DNA of 40,324 bases from JARKQH01 sp964631605 (lineage in GTDB: Bacteria; Verrucomicrobiota; Verrucomicrobiia; Limisphaerales; UBA8199). The notes under the pieces were generated by a model, which was not told where the DNA came from, made no database searches, and saw only the letters and a program-made list of their open reading frames with translations. Each line of letters starts with the position of its first letter. The stretch's first letter is position 1. A program made the position numbers and the translations under genes. Positions 26,174-34,272 of the stretch are shown here, in pieces. Location of the stretch: contig CAZVYG010000047.1 in the NCBI GenBank assembly GCA_964631605.1, positions 1 to 40,324 on the forward strand. Reading direction: 5' to 3'.

Positions 26174-27466
26174 TCACGCGAGAGCTTTGGCCGCAATGTC
26201 GCGCCGGAACTGCATCCCCTCGAATTGGATGCGCTCGACGGCCGCGTAGGCCTGGTCCCGCGCGCTGCGCAAATCCGCGCCCAGCGCCGTAACCCCAAGC
26301 ACTCGCCCGCCGTTCGTCACAAACTCGGTCCCCTCCCAGGCCGTGCCCGCGTGGAAGACTTTGACCCCGGGGAGTTTCTCGGCTTCCGCCAGACCGCGAA
26401 TGGGCTTGCCTTTGGCATAACTGCCCGGGTAACCGGCCGAGGCCAGCACCACACATACTGCGCAGTTGGCGCTCCACCTCAAATCCACGCGCGCCAGGGA
26501 GCCCTCAACGCTGGCCTCCAGCAGCTCCAGCAGGTCGTTCTCCAGGCGGGTCAGATACACCTGCGTCTCGGGATCCCCAAACCGCGCGTTGAATTCCAAA
26601 ACCTTCGGGCCCGTCGAGGTCAGCATCAGACCCGGATAGAGAATGCCCCGAAAATCTATCCCCTCGGCCGCGCAACCCTTCAACCAGGGCCGCAAAATCA
26701 GTTGCCCGGCCTCTGCCAGTGCCGCGCCCGTCAAAAACGGGGCAGGGGAATAAGTGCCCATCCCTCCTGTGTTGGGGCCGGTGTCCCCATCTTGCGCACG
26801 TTTGTGGTCTTGCGAGGAGGGAAACAACTTCGCCGCGCGCCCGTCGCACAGCGCATGCAGCGAAACTTCCGTCCCCTCGAGAAACTCTTGAATGACGATT
26901 GATGCGCCGGCGGCCCCAAAACTCTTTTTCACCAGAATGTCCTCTATGGCCCGCCGGGCTTCACCCGGGTCGCGGCAAAGCAGAACCCCCTTGCCCAACG
27001 CCAGCCCGTCGGCCTTGACGGCGCACCGTCCCCCCAGACTCTCCGCAAACTCACACGCGGCAGCCACGTCCGAGAAGGTCCCGGCGCGGGCCGTCGGAAT
27101 CCCGTATTTCCGCATGAAGTCCTGGGCAAAGGCCTTGGATGACTCGAACTTTGCAGCCCGGCGATTCGGCCCCCAAATCCGCAAGCCGTGTTCCTGGAAC
27201 AAATCCACAATCCCCAGTGCCAGCGGGTTGTCCGGCCCGACGACCGTCAGGTCCGGTCTCTTCTCGCGCGCCAACGTCAGCAGCCCCGCAAGGTCCTCCG
27301 CGCCCAGACTCACACACTCGACCCATTCCCCGTTGGCCGCCAGCCGTTCCCGCGCAATCCCGCCATTCCCCGGCGCACACCACAGCTTTCGAACGCGCGC
27401 GGACTGCGCCAGTTTCCATGCCAGCGCGTGCTCGCGCCCTCCGGAACCGATCAGCAGAATTTTCAT
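26174..27466 (-). CDS. purD: Phosphoribosylamine-glycine ligase (GAR synthetase)
   Basis: Second step of purine synthesis: phosphoribosylamine + glycine + ATP gives GAR; cytoplasmic. 430 residues, normal length. Domains in order are the N-terminal nucleotide-binding part (MKILLIGSGGREHALAWKL, PGNGGI), the ATP-grasp (VKADGLALGKGV, IQEFLEGTEVSLHALCDG, HKRAQDGDTGPNTGGMG, NARFGDPETQ), and the C-terminal lid ending GMQFRRDIAAKAL. All motifs are intact. First gene of a minus-strand run that continues with the S41-like gene (41 bp) and the phosphatase-RpiB-GlyA fusion. The 137-160 bp upstream separate it from a divergent gene. I see an 8-A run there but no purine or glycine riboswitch fold I can defend. 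Confidence 0.96.
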   Translation of the reverse strand: MKILLIGSGGREHALAWKLAQSARVRKLWCAPGNGGIARERLAANGEWVECVSLGAEDLAGLLTLAREKRPDLTVVGPDNPLALGIVDLFQEHGLRIWGPNRRAAKFESSKAFAQDFMRKYGIPTARAGTFSDVAAACEFAESLGGRCAVKADGLALGKGVLLCRDPGEARRAIEDILVKKSFGAAGASIVIQEFLEGTEVSLHALCDGRAAKLFPSSQDHKRAQDGDTGPNTGGMGTYSPAPFLTGAALAEAGQLILRPWLKGCAAEGIDFRGILYPGLMLTSTGPKVLEFNARFGDPETQVYLTRLENDLLELLEASVEGSLARVDLRWSANCAVCVVLASAGYPGSYAKGKPIRGLAEAEKLPGVKVFHAGTAWEGTEFVTNGGRVLGVTALGADLRSARDQAYAAVERIQFEGMQFRRDIAAKALA

Positions 27467-27627
27467 CGCCGGGATTGAAGCAGGATTTCCCGCCAGCGCA
27501 AAAAAAATCCGAGATCAATCCCCCGGGAAAATCACGGGCCGACTCCCGTAATGGTGCGGAAGGGGTCGCGCGTCGCCGGCCCGACTTTCGCCGCTGAATT
27601 CGCGTGAAGCCTGGCAGCCGCGGCGTT

Positions 27628-28197
27628 ATGTTGAACCGCGTGAAACGCCCGGCTGGTCGCAATGCTCGCCGCGGACAGGAACTCTGTCTCGCGTGCGGTT
27701 TGTGCTGCAATGGCGCGATTTTTGCCGATGTGCGGTTGCAGGCCGGGGACCGGCCGCTTCAATTGGCCCGCTTGGCTGCAATCGTTGCCTCGAAGCCTCT
27801 TTGGACGGCCCGGCCGCCACGCAAATACGTCCAGCCATGCCTCTTCCTCGAGGGCCGCCGGTGCCGGATTTATCCCGACCGTCCCCGTTACTGTCGGGAA
27901 TTCGATTGCCTGCTCCTCAAGTCGCTCCGCGCCGGAACAACCACCCCGGCAGACGCTGGCCGGACGGTGCGGCGCGCGCGGCGTCAGGTTGACAAGGTGC
28001 GGCGGCTGCTTCGCCGCCTCGGCGACCGGGATGAAACTCTGGCGCTGGGCAGGCGATTCCGGCGCATCACCCGGCGCCTGCAGCAAGCGCCACCGGATGC
28101 GGCCACCGCGCGAACCTATGGCGAACTCACGCTGGCCTTTCACGACCTGAACTGTCTTTTGAGCCAGGCTTTCTTTCCGGGCGCCTTGAAGGGCTAA
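27628..28197 (+). CDS. YkgJ-type cysteine-cluster (zinc/iron-chelating) protein
   Basis: 189 residues from the ATG at 27628; a GTG at 27604 would add eight residues and cannot be excluded, since neither has a clear ribosome binding site. Near the N-terminus is CLACGLCCNG (C20, C23, C26, C27) and in the middle CLFLEGRRCRIYPDRPRYCREFDC read as CLFLEG, CRIYPDRP and CREFDC. This eight-cysteine pattern marks the YkgJ/UPF0153 family, thought to bind Zn or an Fe-S cluster; no enzyme activity is established for most members. The remaining 90 residues are Arg-rich and helical. Divergent from purD, and 93 bp ahead of a sulfatase on the same strand. The role here is unknown. Confidence 0.8.
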   Translation: MLNRVKRPAGRNARRGQELCLACGLCCNGAIFADVRLQAGDRPLQLARLAAIVASKPLWTARPPRKYVQPCLFLEGRRCRIYPDRPRYCREFDCLLLKSLRAGTTTPADAGRTVRRARRQVDKVRRLLRRLGDRDETLALGRRFRRITRRLQQAPPDAATARTYGELTLAFHDLNCLLSQAFFPGALKG

Positions 28198-28220
28198 AGA
28201 CCGGCCGAAGCCTTGAATTC

Positions 28221-28274
28221 CAGCCAGTCCCCGTTTTCTGTGGTTTCCTTCGAGCCGCCACGCGGCTAGGCTGG
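28221..28274 (+). promoter_or_regulatory. Nested hairpin in the leader of the first sulfatase gene
   Basis: AGCCGC (28253-28258) pairs with GCGGCT (28262-28267) across a 3-base loop. An outer pair CCAGCC (28221-28226) and GGCTGG (28269-28274) could enclose it. The structure ends 16 bases before the sulfatase ATG, where it could affect translation or be the end of the preceding transcript. There is no T-run. Tentative. Confidence 0.25.
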
Positions 28275-28290
28275 ACACAAAACGCAAACC

Positions 28291-29814
28291 ATGAAACGAC
28301 TTGCCTGTATCGCCAGCCTGCTCCTCTTGTGGGCCGCGTGCGGTGTGACCGCTCCAAAGCCCAACCTGATTGTTTTTCTGGTGGATGACATGGGCGTCAT
28401 GGACACCTCCGTCCCGTTCCTCACCGATGCCACCGGAAGCCCGCAGCGGTATCCGCTCAACGATTTTTACCGGACGCCAAACATGGAACGGCTGGCGGCG
28501 CGCGGCATCCGGTTCAACCAGTTTTGTGCGATGAGTGTCTGCTCCCCGACGCGCGTTTCCATTGTGACCGGCCAGAACGCCGCCCGTCATCGCACCACCA
28601 ATTGGATCAACCCCGACCGGAACAACGCCGGGCCGCACGGCCCACCGGATTGGAACTGGCGCGGCCTCAAACCCGGCGATGTGACGCTGCCGGCCCTGCT
28701 GCGCGAAGCGGGGTATCGCACGATCCATGTGGGCAAGGGGCACTTTGCCCCGCGCGCGTTCGAGGGCGCGAACCCCGCCACACTGGGTTTTGACGCCAAC
28801 GTGGGCGGGGCCTCCATCGGCGCCCCGGGCAGCTATTACGGCCAGCGCAATTACGGCCACGCCACGCAGCGGGCGCAGGCCGGGGTCCCCCACCTCGAAA
28901 AATATCACGGGACGGAGACGTTCTTAACGGAGGCCCTGACACTCGAGGCCAACGCGCGGGTGACCGAGGCGGTCGAAGCGGGCAAGCCTTTCTTTCTCCA
29001 TCTGGCTCACTACGCCGTGCATGCGCCCTTCGAGTCCGATCTGAGATTCGCCGCACATTATACGGACTCGGGCAAGCCCAAAGCCGCGCAGGCCTTCGCC
29101 ACCTTGATTGAAGGCATGGATAAATCTCTTGGGGACGTGCTGGACCATCTCGAGCGACTGGGCGTGGCCGACAACACGCTGGTGTTCTTCCTCGGCGACA
29201 ACGGCTCCGATGCGCCCCTGGGCCACGAACACGCGGTCGCGTGCGCCGCGCCGCTCCGCGGCAAGAAAGGCTCCCATTACGAAGGCGGCATGCGAGTGCC
29301 CTTGATTGCCGCCTGGGCAAAGCCCGAGGCGCGCAACCCGCATCAGAAGCGGCTTCCCATTCCCGCCGGCGCGATTCAAAGCCAGCAGGCCGCGGTGCAG
29401 GACCTGTTCCCGACCCTTCTCGACCTGGCCGGCGCGAAGGCGCCGAAGAACCATGTGGTGGATGGCCTGAAGCTCAACCGGCTGCTCGCCGGGCAAAGAG
29501 ACCCGACGCGGGAAGAGACCTTCCTGATGCACTATCCGCACGCGCCGCATCGCAGCGATTATTGGACCAGCTATCGGGACGGCCCCTGGAAGGTCATCTA
29601 CCACTATTTCCCCTCCGCCGCATCCGACCATTCGCATTACCAGCTCTTTAATCTCAAAGACGACCCCTTCGAGCAGAAGAATCTGGCGGCGGAGCAACCT
29701 GCGGAGTTGCGCCGCATGATGCGCAACCTGGTTGCGGCCCTCGAGCGCCATGCGGCTGTTTATCCCCGGGGGGAGGATGGCGGGGCGCCCTTGAAACCCA
29801 CATTGCCCGATTGA
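28291..29814 (+). CDS. Secreted sulfatase (arylsulfatase type, formylglycine motif)
   Basis: Hydrolyses sulfate esters; substrate not decidable, but exported family members usually act on sulfated polysaccharides or arylsulfates. 507 residues. The signal peptide MKRLACIASLLLLWAACGVTA could also be a weak lipobox (C17), though tryptophan at -3 is unusual. The metal-binding aspartates are D32 and D33 in LVDDMG. The formylglycine site is CSPTR, with C84 as the residue to be oxidised. Further active-site stretches are VGKGHFA, and GDNGSD for the second metal pair. The C-terminal subdomain has the usual HYELFNLKDDPFEQ-like segment (QLFNLKDDPFEQKNL). The last base of its TGA is the first base of the hemW ATG, so translation is probably coupled. 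No sulfatase-maturing enzyme is in the window. Confidence 0.93.
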   Translation: MKRLACIASLLLLWAACGVTAPKPNLIVFLVDDMGVMDTSVPFLTDATGSPQRYPLNDFYRTPNMERLAARGIRFNQFCAMSVCSPTRVSIVTGQNAARHRTTNWINPDRNNAGPHGPPDWNWRGLKPGDVTLPALLREAGYRTIHVGKGHFAPRAFEGANPATLGFDANVGGASIGAPGSYYGQRNYGHATQRAQAGVPHLEKYHGTETFLTEALTLEANARVTEAVEAGKPFFLHLAHYAVHAPFESDLRFAAHYTDSGKPKAAQAFATLIEGMDKSLGDVLDHLERLGVADNTLVFFLGDNGSDAPLGHEHAVACAAPLRGKKGSHYEGGMRVPLIAAWAKPEARNPHQKRLPIPAGAIQSQQAAVQDLFPTLLDLAGAKAPKNHVVDGLKLNRLLAGQRDPTREETFLMHYPHAPHRSDYWTSYRDGPWKVIYHYFPSAASDHSHYQLFNLKDDPFEQKNLAAEQPAELRRMMRNLVAALERHAAVYPRGEDGGAPLKPTLPD

Positions 29815-31019
29815 TGCCGCGGCCAAGCTCAAGCAGGGTTCAGTCGGCCGAGGCGGTGGTGAGCAGTCTTTACGTCCATGTGCCCTTCTGCGCGCAGAAG
29901 TGCGACTACTGCGCTTTCTACTCGGAACCTTCCAGTGGCGAGACCATCAACCGGTATGTGGCGGCGGTGGTGAAGGAACTCGAGTGGCTGGCGCCGAAGC
30001 TCCGGCCGCGGACCGTATTTTTCGGCGGCGGCACGCCTTCGCTGCTGAACTTGCGGCAATGGGAGCGGCTCCTGAGCGCGATGGAACGGCTCGGCCTCTT
30101 GGGGGCGGCGGAATGGACCGTCGAGTGCAACCCGGCGACGGTCTCGCTGGACAAGGCGAAACTGCTGCGCTCCTTCGGCGTCAATCGCATCTCGATGGGA
30201 GTCCAATCGCTGGACGACGCTTTGCTTGACCGTTTGGGACGCGTCCACACCCGCGCCATGGTGTTCAAGTCGTATGACCTTCTGCGCCGCGCCGGGTTCG
30301 AGAATGTCAACCTCGACCTGATGTTCGCGATTCCGGGCCAGACCCTGGCAATCTGGCGCCAGACGTTGCGCGAGGCGCTGGCTTTGGGCACCGAGCATCT
30401 CTCGACCTACGAGGTCATCTACGAGGAGGACACCAGCTTGTACGCCCAGTTGCGAGCCGGGAAGGTGGCCGAAGACGAGGACCTCGCCTGCGCGATGTAC
30501 GAGGAGTTGTGCCAGGCGGCGGACCGCGCCGGCTTGCGCCAGTATGAAATCGCGAATTTCGCCCGGGGGCCGGAAGTGGAGACCGGCACGCCGGGACTGA
30601 TCACGCGCGTGCCGGAAAGAGCCTGCCGTCACAACGTCAACTATTGGCGCGGCGGCGACTTTCATGGGCTGGGTCCCAGCGCCACCGGTTATGTGCGCGG
30701 CGTGCGAACACGGAACTGGCCCAATACCGTCCTTTATTGCGAACAAATTGAGCGCGGCAGGCGGGCGATCGAATCCAGCGAAACGCTTTCGCCCCTGGCC
30801 CGCGCGGGGGAAACGGCGGCGTTCGGCTTGCGCATGGTGGCCGGCTGGCCTTTTGCGGATTTCCAGGCCGTGACGGGCCATGATTTGCGAAAGGAATGGG
30901 CGGGGGACATCCAGGAGGCGGTCCGCCGAGGCTGGGGCAGGCTGGACGAACACGGATTCCGGCTGACGGCTTTGGGCTTGCGTTTTGCCGATGCCGCCGC
31001 GCAGCTTTTCCTGCGTTGA
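29814..31019 (+). CDS. hemW: Radical SAM protein HemW (coproporphyrinogen III oxidase-like, heme chaperone family)
   Basis: 401 residues from the ATG at 29814, which overlaps the sulfatase stop (TGATG); a TTG lies one codon upstream. The [4Fe-4S]/SAM motif is VPFCAQKCDYCAF, with C26, C30 and C33. Other family marks are FFGGGTPSLL, VECNPATV, RISMGVQSLDD, NLDLMFAIPGQT and HLSTYEVIYEEDT, then HNVNYWRGGDFHGLGPSA in the C-terminal part. In other bacteria HemW binds heme and helps insert it into respiratory enzymes rather than oxidising coproporphyrinogen; I assign it by family. It lacks the SPASM domain of anaerobic sulfatase-maturing enzymes, so the overlap with the sulfatase does not make it the maturase. 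Confidence 0.92.
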   Translation: MPRPSSSRVQSAEAVVSSLYVHVPFCAQKCDYCAFYSEPSSGETINRYVAAVVKELEWLAPKLRPRTVFFGGGTPSLLNLRQWERLLSAMERLGLLGAAEWTVECNPATVSLDKAKLLRSFGVNRISMGVQSLDDALLDRLGRVHTRAMVFKSYDLLRRAGFENVNLDLMFAIPGQTLAIWRQTLREALALGTEHLSTYEVIYEEDTSLYAQLRAGKVAEDEDLACAMYEELCQAADRAGLRQYEIANFARGPEVETGTPGLITRVPERACRHNVNYWRGGDFHGLGPSATGYVRGVRTRNWPNTVLYCEQIERGRRAIESSETLSPLARAGETAAFGLRMVAGWPFADFQAVTGHDLRKEWAGDIQEAVRRGWGRLDEHGFRLTALGLRFADAAAQLFLR

Positions 31020-31022
31020 CCG

Positions 31023-31196
31023 ATGCTCATAATGCCCCTTCACCTGCGCGGAACCAACCCGGCTTGGGTTTCTCAAACAGGCCCAGGGGTCAACTTTTAC
31101 AGTCATCCCTCGCACAACGTGCCCGGCGACACCCCCGCCAAAGAACGTCTGGAAAGCGCGCTGGCCGAATACAAGCGCCGCATCGCCGGCGTCTAA
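31023..31196 (+). CDS. Small ORF after hemW, possible gene remnant
   Basis: 57 codons beginning three bases after the hemW stop, in the same frame. The last 30 codons look protein-like in codon use and composition (FYSHPSHNVPGD, then ERLESALAEYKRRIAGV, a likely helix), while the first 15 do not. It could be a real small protein, the surviving end of an older gene, or chance. I do not recognise it. It has no ribosome binding site and no signal or membrane segment. The rest of the gap (31197-31298) holds nothing I can name. Confidence 0.3.
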   Translation: MLIMPLHLRGTNPAWVSQTGPGVNFYSHPSHNVPGDTPAKERLESALAEYKRRIAGV

Positions 31197-31298
31197 CCTG
31201 TCCCCTCGGCGCCCCGGCCGGCCGCCGCCCCCGCTAATATTGTGTTGGTCAATGGGGCCGAGAGGAGCTATCATAGATTAAATCCATCGGGAACGCTT

Positions 31299-32168
31299 AT
31301 GAGAAGAAACGGTCAAAGCCGTCCGAATTCCGTAGGGAAAAGGTGCGCATTCACGTTGATTGAACTTCTGGTGGTGGTTGCCATTATCGCGATTCTGGCG
31401 GCCATGCTGTTGCCAGCCTTGGCCAGAGCCAAAGCCAAGGGCTACGCCATTACGTGCCTGTCCAACAGCAGGCAAATCATCACCGCTTACCTGATGTATG
31501 CGGCCGACAATGGAGGCCAGTTTCTGCCGACTCGGTTCCGCGGTCCCAACGGCATGATTGACCTTTACGCGGGAGGCTTTTGGAATGGGCCGAACCCTGA
31601 CATCACGGCAGGGATGACTCCCGCGCAGGCCAAGGCGGCTTATGAGCGGGGCATGCTGGCCTCCCCCCTCTACCCCTATTGCAAAAACATTGACGTGTAT
31701 CATTGTGCCGGGGATATGCGGACGAAGAACCTCAAGCCGGGCTTGGGTTGGGCCTACGACAGCTATTCAAAATCCGACACGATTTCCGGCGGCATGTGGT
31801 CCAGTTACGCGCAGCCCGATCAGAAGCCCTTTCTCAAAGACAGCCAGGTTTCGGCCCCAACCCTGACCATGGTTTTCATCGAGGAAGCCGACCCGCGAAG
31901 CTATAACAATGGCACCTGGGCGCTGAACACCAGCCCGCCGGGTTGGGTGGATCCCTTCGCGGTCTTTCATGGCGAAACCAGTTCGGTGTCCTTCGCCGAC
32001 GGTCATGCGGAAAGTCACAAGTGGCTGGAAGGCTCGACCATCAAAGCCGCGCGCGATTCCGCGAACGGGATTCGAAGTTTTTATTGGGACGGGGGCAACG
32101 TTCGCAATAACCGGGATTTTGTCTGGGTTCACACCCGCTACCGGTATCAGGGTTGGAAACCTCTGTGA
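31299..32168 (+). CDS. Prepilin-like protein with H-x-DG-type C-terminal motif
   Basis: 289 residues from the ATG at 31299, giving a short basic leader (MRRNGQSRPNSVGKRC) before the cleavage site CA/FTLIELLVV. An upstream TTG (31242) would add 19 residues. The cleavage residue is Ala rather than the usual Gly, which prepilin peptidases accept. The hydrophobic stem (AIIAILAAMLLPALARAK) is nearly identical to that of the first prepilin-like protein. The body has CLSNSRQIITAYLMYAADN, YHCAGDM and, near the end, VSFADGHAESHKW, the motif used to name this verrucomicrobial/planctomycetal family. No secretion genes are nearby. Different sequence after the stem suggests the two copies are distant paralogs. 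Function unknown. Confidence 0.88.
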   Translation: MRRNGQSRPNSVGKRCAFTLIELLVVVAIIAILAAMLLPALARAKAKGYAITCLSNSRQIITAYLMYAADNGGQFLPTRFRGPNGMIDLYAGGFWNGPNPDITAGMTPAQAKAAYERGMLASPLYPYCKNIDVYHCAGDMRTKNLKPGLGWAYDSYSKSDTISGGMWSSYAQPDQKPFLKDSQVSAPTLTMVFIEEADPRSYNNGTWALNTSPPGWVDPFAVFHGETSSVSFADGHAESHKWLEGSTIKAARDSANGIRSFYWDGGNVRNNRDFVWVHTRYRYQGWKPL

Positions 32169-32309
32169 TGGCCCGAGGCGATCTCCGGCCGCTTCGGCTT
32201 CGGCGCCGATGGAGATGGTGGGATTGATCCCCGACACTTTGCCTTCCCCGACAATCACTGCGGCGCTTCCGTCCCTGCATTGGCTTTCGGTTGGTTCCCA
32301 CAAAACTGG

Positions 32310-32338
32310 TTGCTCTGAGTGCCGGATTGCCCTAACTT
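32310..32338 (+). promoter_or_regulatory. Possible promoter of tRNA-Arg
   Basis: TTGCTC (32310-32315) and TAACTT (32333-32338) with a 17-bp spacer, ending 14 bp before the tRNA 5' end. Spacing and position are right for a sigma-70-type promoter; both hexamers deviate from consensus. The rest of the 184-bp gap before the tRNA contains nothing I recognise. Confidence 0.4.
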
Positions 32339-32352
32339 CCCTCTTGCCCAGT

Positions 32353-32429
32353 GCGCGAGTAGCTCAATTGGATAGAGCGTCGGCCTCCGGAGCCGAAGGT
32401 TGTGGGTTCGACCCCCGCCTCGCGTACCA
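32353..32429 (+). tRNA. tRNA-Arg (anticodon CCG)
   Basis: A complete cloverleaf of 77 nt including an encoded CCA. Acceptor GCGCGAG pairs with CTCGCGT (first pair G-U), D-arm GCTC/GAGC, anticodon stem TCGGC/GCCGA with loop CTCCGGA giving anticodon CCG, and T-arm GTGGG-TTCGACC-CCCGC. It reads CGG arginine codons. No part of its 3' end is repeated downstream in the window, so it does not mark an integrated element here. Confidence 0.96.
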
Positions 32430-32484
32430 GCTTCCAAAGCGCGCGGATTGACCCTCGACCGATTCTTCTGATAGCGTTCCCAAC

Positions 32485-34248
32485 ATGACACCGGCCAGTT
32501 GGTTATGCCTGGCGCTGTTGGCGGCTTTGTCCGCCCGCGGCCAGCCGCCGAGTTGGGATGGGTCGAATGCGGCGGGCGGACCGCCGTTTCGTGAGCCGCA
32601 ACCGCTCGCCCAACGGCAACAAGCGGGCCCGTGGAATTGCGATGTGGACGTCTGGCGGCTGAGTCCAGGCGGAGACGCCCCAAGAGCGGCTGCCTTCGAA
32701 CGCGCGGGTGTTCCGACAGTCGGGCGGTTGAAGGACGCAACCTGGTTGGTCGTGGCCACCAGTCCGCCGCGCCGCGGCTTGACCGAACGCCCGGGGTCGG
32801 ATCGGGACCGTGTTCCGCGCCCCGAGCTCTTGCGGTTGCGGGATGCCGAGCCGGAACCGGGTCCGATTCCTCCGCCGGGGGGCGACGCGATCCTTCCGCG
32901 GCGTGGCCCTCGGTTTGGCCCGGAGTTTCAACGCGTTTTTGTGCGAATTCCCTCGGCCGCCGCCGGTCGGCAGGGTGTCGCTGCCGAGGTGCTGTTTCCC
33001 TTCCAGCCGCGATATGAGCACGGGGCTCCGGTGGTGGTCCAGGTCGCAGGGGGAGTTCAGGCCGGCAGCGCGCGTGGAGCGCCGGAATTTGTTGGGCACG
33101 GATTCATCCAAATCCACTTCGCCTTCCCCGGGGGTGGCCAGGGCGCTGAGCGCAGCGGGGGAACTTACGACTTCCGGGGGCCGGCCTGCGTCCGGGCTTT
33201 GGCGGACATCATCCGGTTTGCCACCGGACGGATGGCGGACGTCGGAGGGCGACGAATTGCCGAGTTGGCTGAGCGTTTTGAGGTGCTGACCAACAACTGC
33301 GGCATCGTTGGATCGAGTCATGGCGGAAATACGTGCGGTTTGGTCATGGCGAAGCATGGCCACGAGCTGCCCGGCCTGGCCTGGTATGCTTCGATGGAAT
33401 CTCCCTACGGAGAAGGCGCGGCCAACGTGGAACTGGGCGGGCGGGACACGGGACTAAACCCGGCTTATGATCCCGAGACCGGGTTGCTGGACCTGCGGCC
33501 CCTTGCCTGGTCGTCCGAGCTTTCACCCGGCCTGATGCGCAAACCGATGCCCGTATCGTCGGGGGAACTGCGCGGCGCCTTCTTTTTCGACATGAATGGC
33601 GACGGCAGCTTTTCGCCGCGAGAGGATTTTCCCGCAAATTGTTTTGTCGGCGATGCCGGCGCCGGAGTGCGTGCGTGGTATTCGCCGCGGATCCTGGCGG
33701 AAGCCGGGCGGCGGCGGCTGCTCCCGGCGCCCCGGCCAGCACATATACCGTCTCTTGAGGAAGCCCGCGAGTTTTGGAGCTGGCGCGATGCGACCGCCAG
33801 CATACCGGCGGCAGTGAGCAATCTGCCGGAGTTGGCAGTGATCGTTTACGCCAACCAACGCGACCATGTCCAGGCGGACCCCGCCCACTCGCACATTCTC
33901 GAACAGCTCGAAGGCTTCCGCAAAGCGGGCGCGCGGTTTGTGCGATTGAACCCCGACCGCGCCTATGTCGAAGCGATCGTGGCGCAGGAATCCCGGCGGG
34001 CAGGGCAGGGGCGGTTTGCCGACAACCCGGCAGGAAAGGAATTCAACCGACAGAACATCCTCAGCGGCTTGGAACCGTCGGACCTGCCCCAAGCGGTCTA
34101 TATGCAAGCGGCGGTTTGCGAATTGGCCGACCGCACTCAGGCGAAGAACTGGGCTCCGGACCTCGATGGCAGTCTGTATCCCGACGCCCCCCGTAATGCC
34201 TTGCTGCCGGGCGCCAGGCCGGCAGGGGCTCCCAAGAGAATGCCTTGA
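32485..34248 (+). CDS. Secreted alpha/beta hydrolase with an EF-hand-like loop
   Basis: 587 residues. The signal peptide is MTPASWLCLALLAALSARG. After a Pro/Arg-rich stretch of about 120 residues that looks unstructured, an alpha/beta-hydrolase core begins (RVFVRIPSAAA, PVVVQVAGGV). The nucleophile elbow is VGSSHGGN, with S278 as the likely catalytic serine. A late strand VIVYANQRDHVQADPAHSH could supply the acid and histidine. Residues 369-380, DMNGDGSFSPRE, fit the calcium loop DxNxDGxxxxxE; one copy only, so not a dockerin. The insert lies between the elbow and the late strand. I cannot name a substrate; peptide, ester or polysaccharide-ester hydrolysis are all possible. It starts 55 bp after the tRNA and a sulfatase follows 24 bp after its stop, suggesting one transcript. 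Confidence 0.72.
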   Translation: MTPASWLCLALLAALSARGQPPSWDGSNAAGGPPFREPQPLAQRQQAGPWNCDVDVWRLSPGGDAPRAAAFERAGVPTVGRLKDATWLVVATSPPRRGLTERPGSDRDRVPRPELLRLRDAEPEPGPIPPPGGDAILPRRGPRFGPEFQRVFVRIPSAAAGRQGVAAEVLFPFQPRYEHGAPVVVQVAGGVQAGSARGAPEFVGHGFIQIHFAFPGGGQGAERSGGTYDFRGPACVRALADIIRFATGRMADVGGRRIAELAERFEVLTNNCGIVGSSHGGNTCGLVMAKHGHELPGLAWYASMESPYGEGAANVELGGRDTGLNPAYDPETGLLDLRPLAWSSELSPGLMRKPMPVSSGELRGAFFFDMNGDGSFSPREDFPANCFVGDAGAGVRAWYSPRILAEAGRRRLLPAPRPAHIPSLEEAREFWSWRDATASIPAAVSNLPELAVIVYANQRDHVQADPAHSHILEQLEGFRKAGARFVRLNPDRAYVEAIVAQESRRAGQGRFADNPAGKEFNRQNILSGLEPSDLPQAVYMQAAVCELADRTQAKNWAPDLDGSLYPDAPRNALLPGARPAGAPKRMP

Positions 34249-34272
34249 GTCAAACCAGGTAGAGAGAACTCG

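Noticed and set aside
26133..26477. N-terminal extension of the S41-like protein into purD
   Set aside because: It would overlap purD coding sequence by about 300 bp on the same strand and would precede an otherwise normal signal peptide.
27467..27627. Purine or glycine riboswitch ahead of purD
   Set aside because: The best inverted repeat (27535-27541 with 27577-27583) has a 35-base loop and none of the conserved riboswitch core bases that I would expect.
29814..31019. Radical SAM gene as sulfatase maturase because it overlaps a sulfatase gene
   Set aside because: The sequence follows HemW throughout and lacks the extra C-terminal cysteine clusters of anaerobic sulfatase-maturing enzymes.
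27532..31274. Minus-strand frames of 458 and 481 codons opposite the YkgJ-like, sulfatase and hemW genes
   Set aside because: No domain, and the plus strand carries complete conserved active-site motifs over the same bases.
32353..32429. tRNA-Arg as an integration site for a mobile element
   Set aside because: No direct repeat of the tRNA 3' end, integrase or transposase is present downstream.
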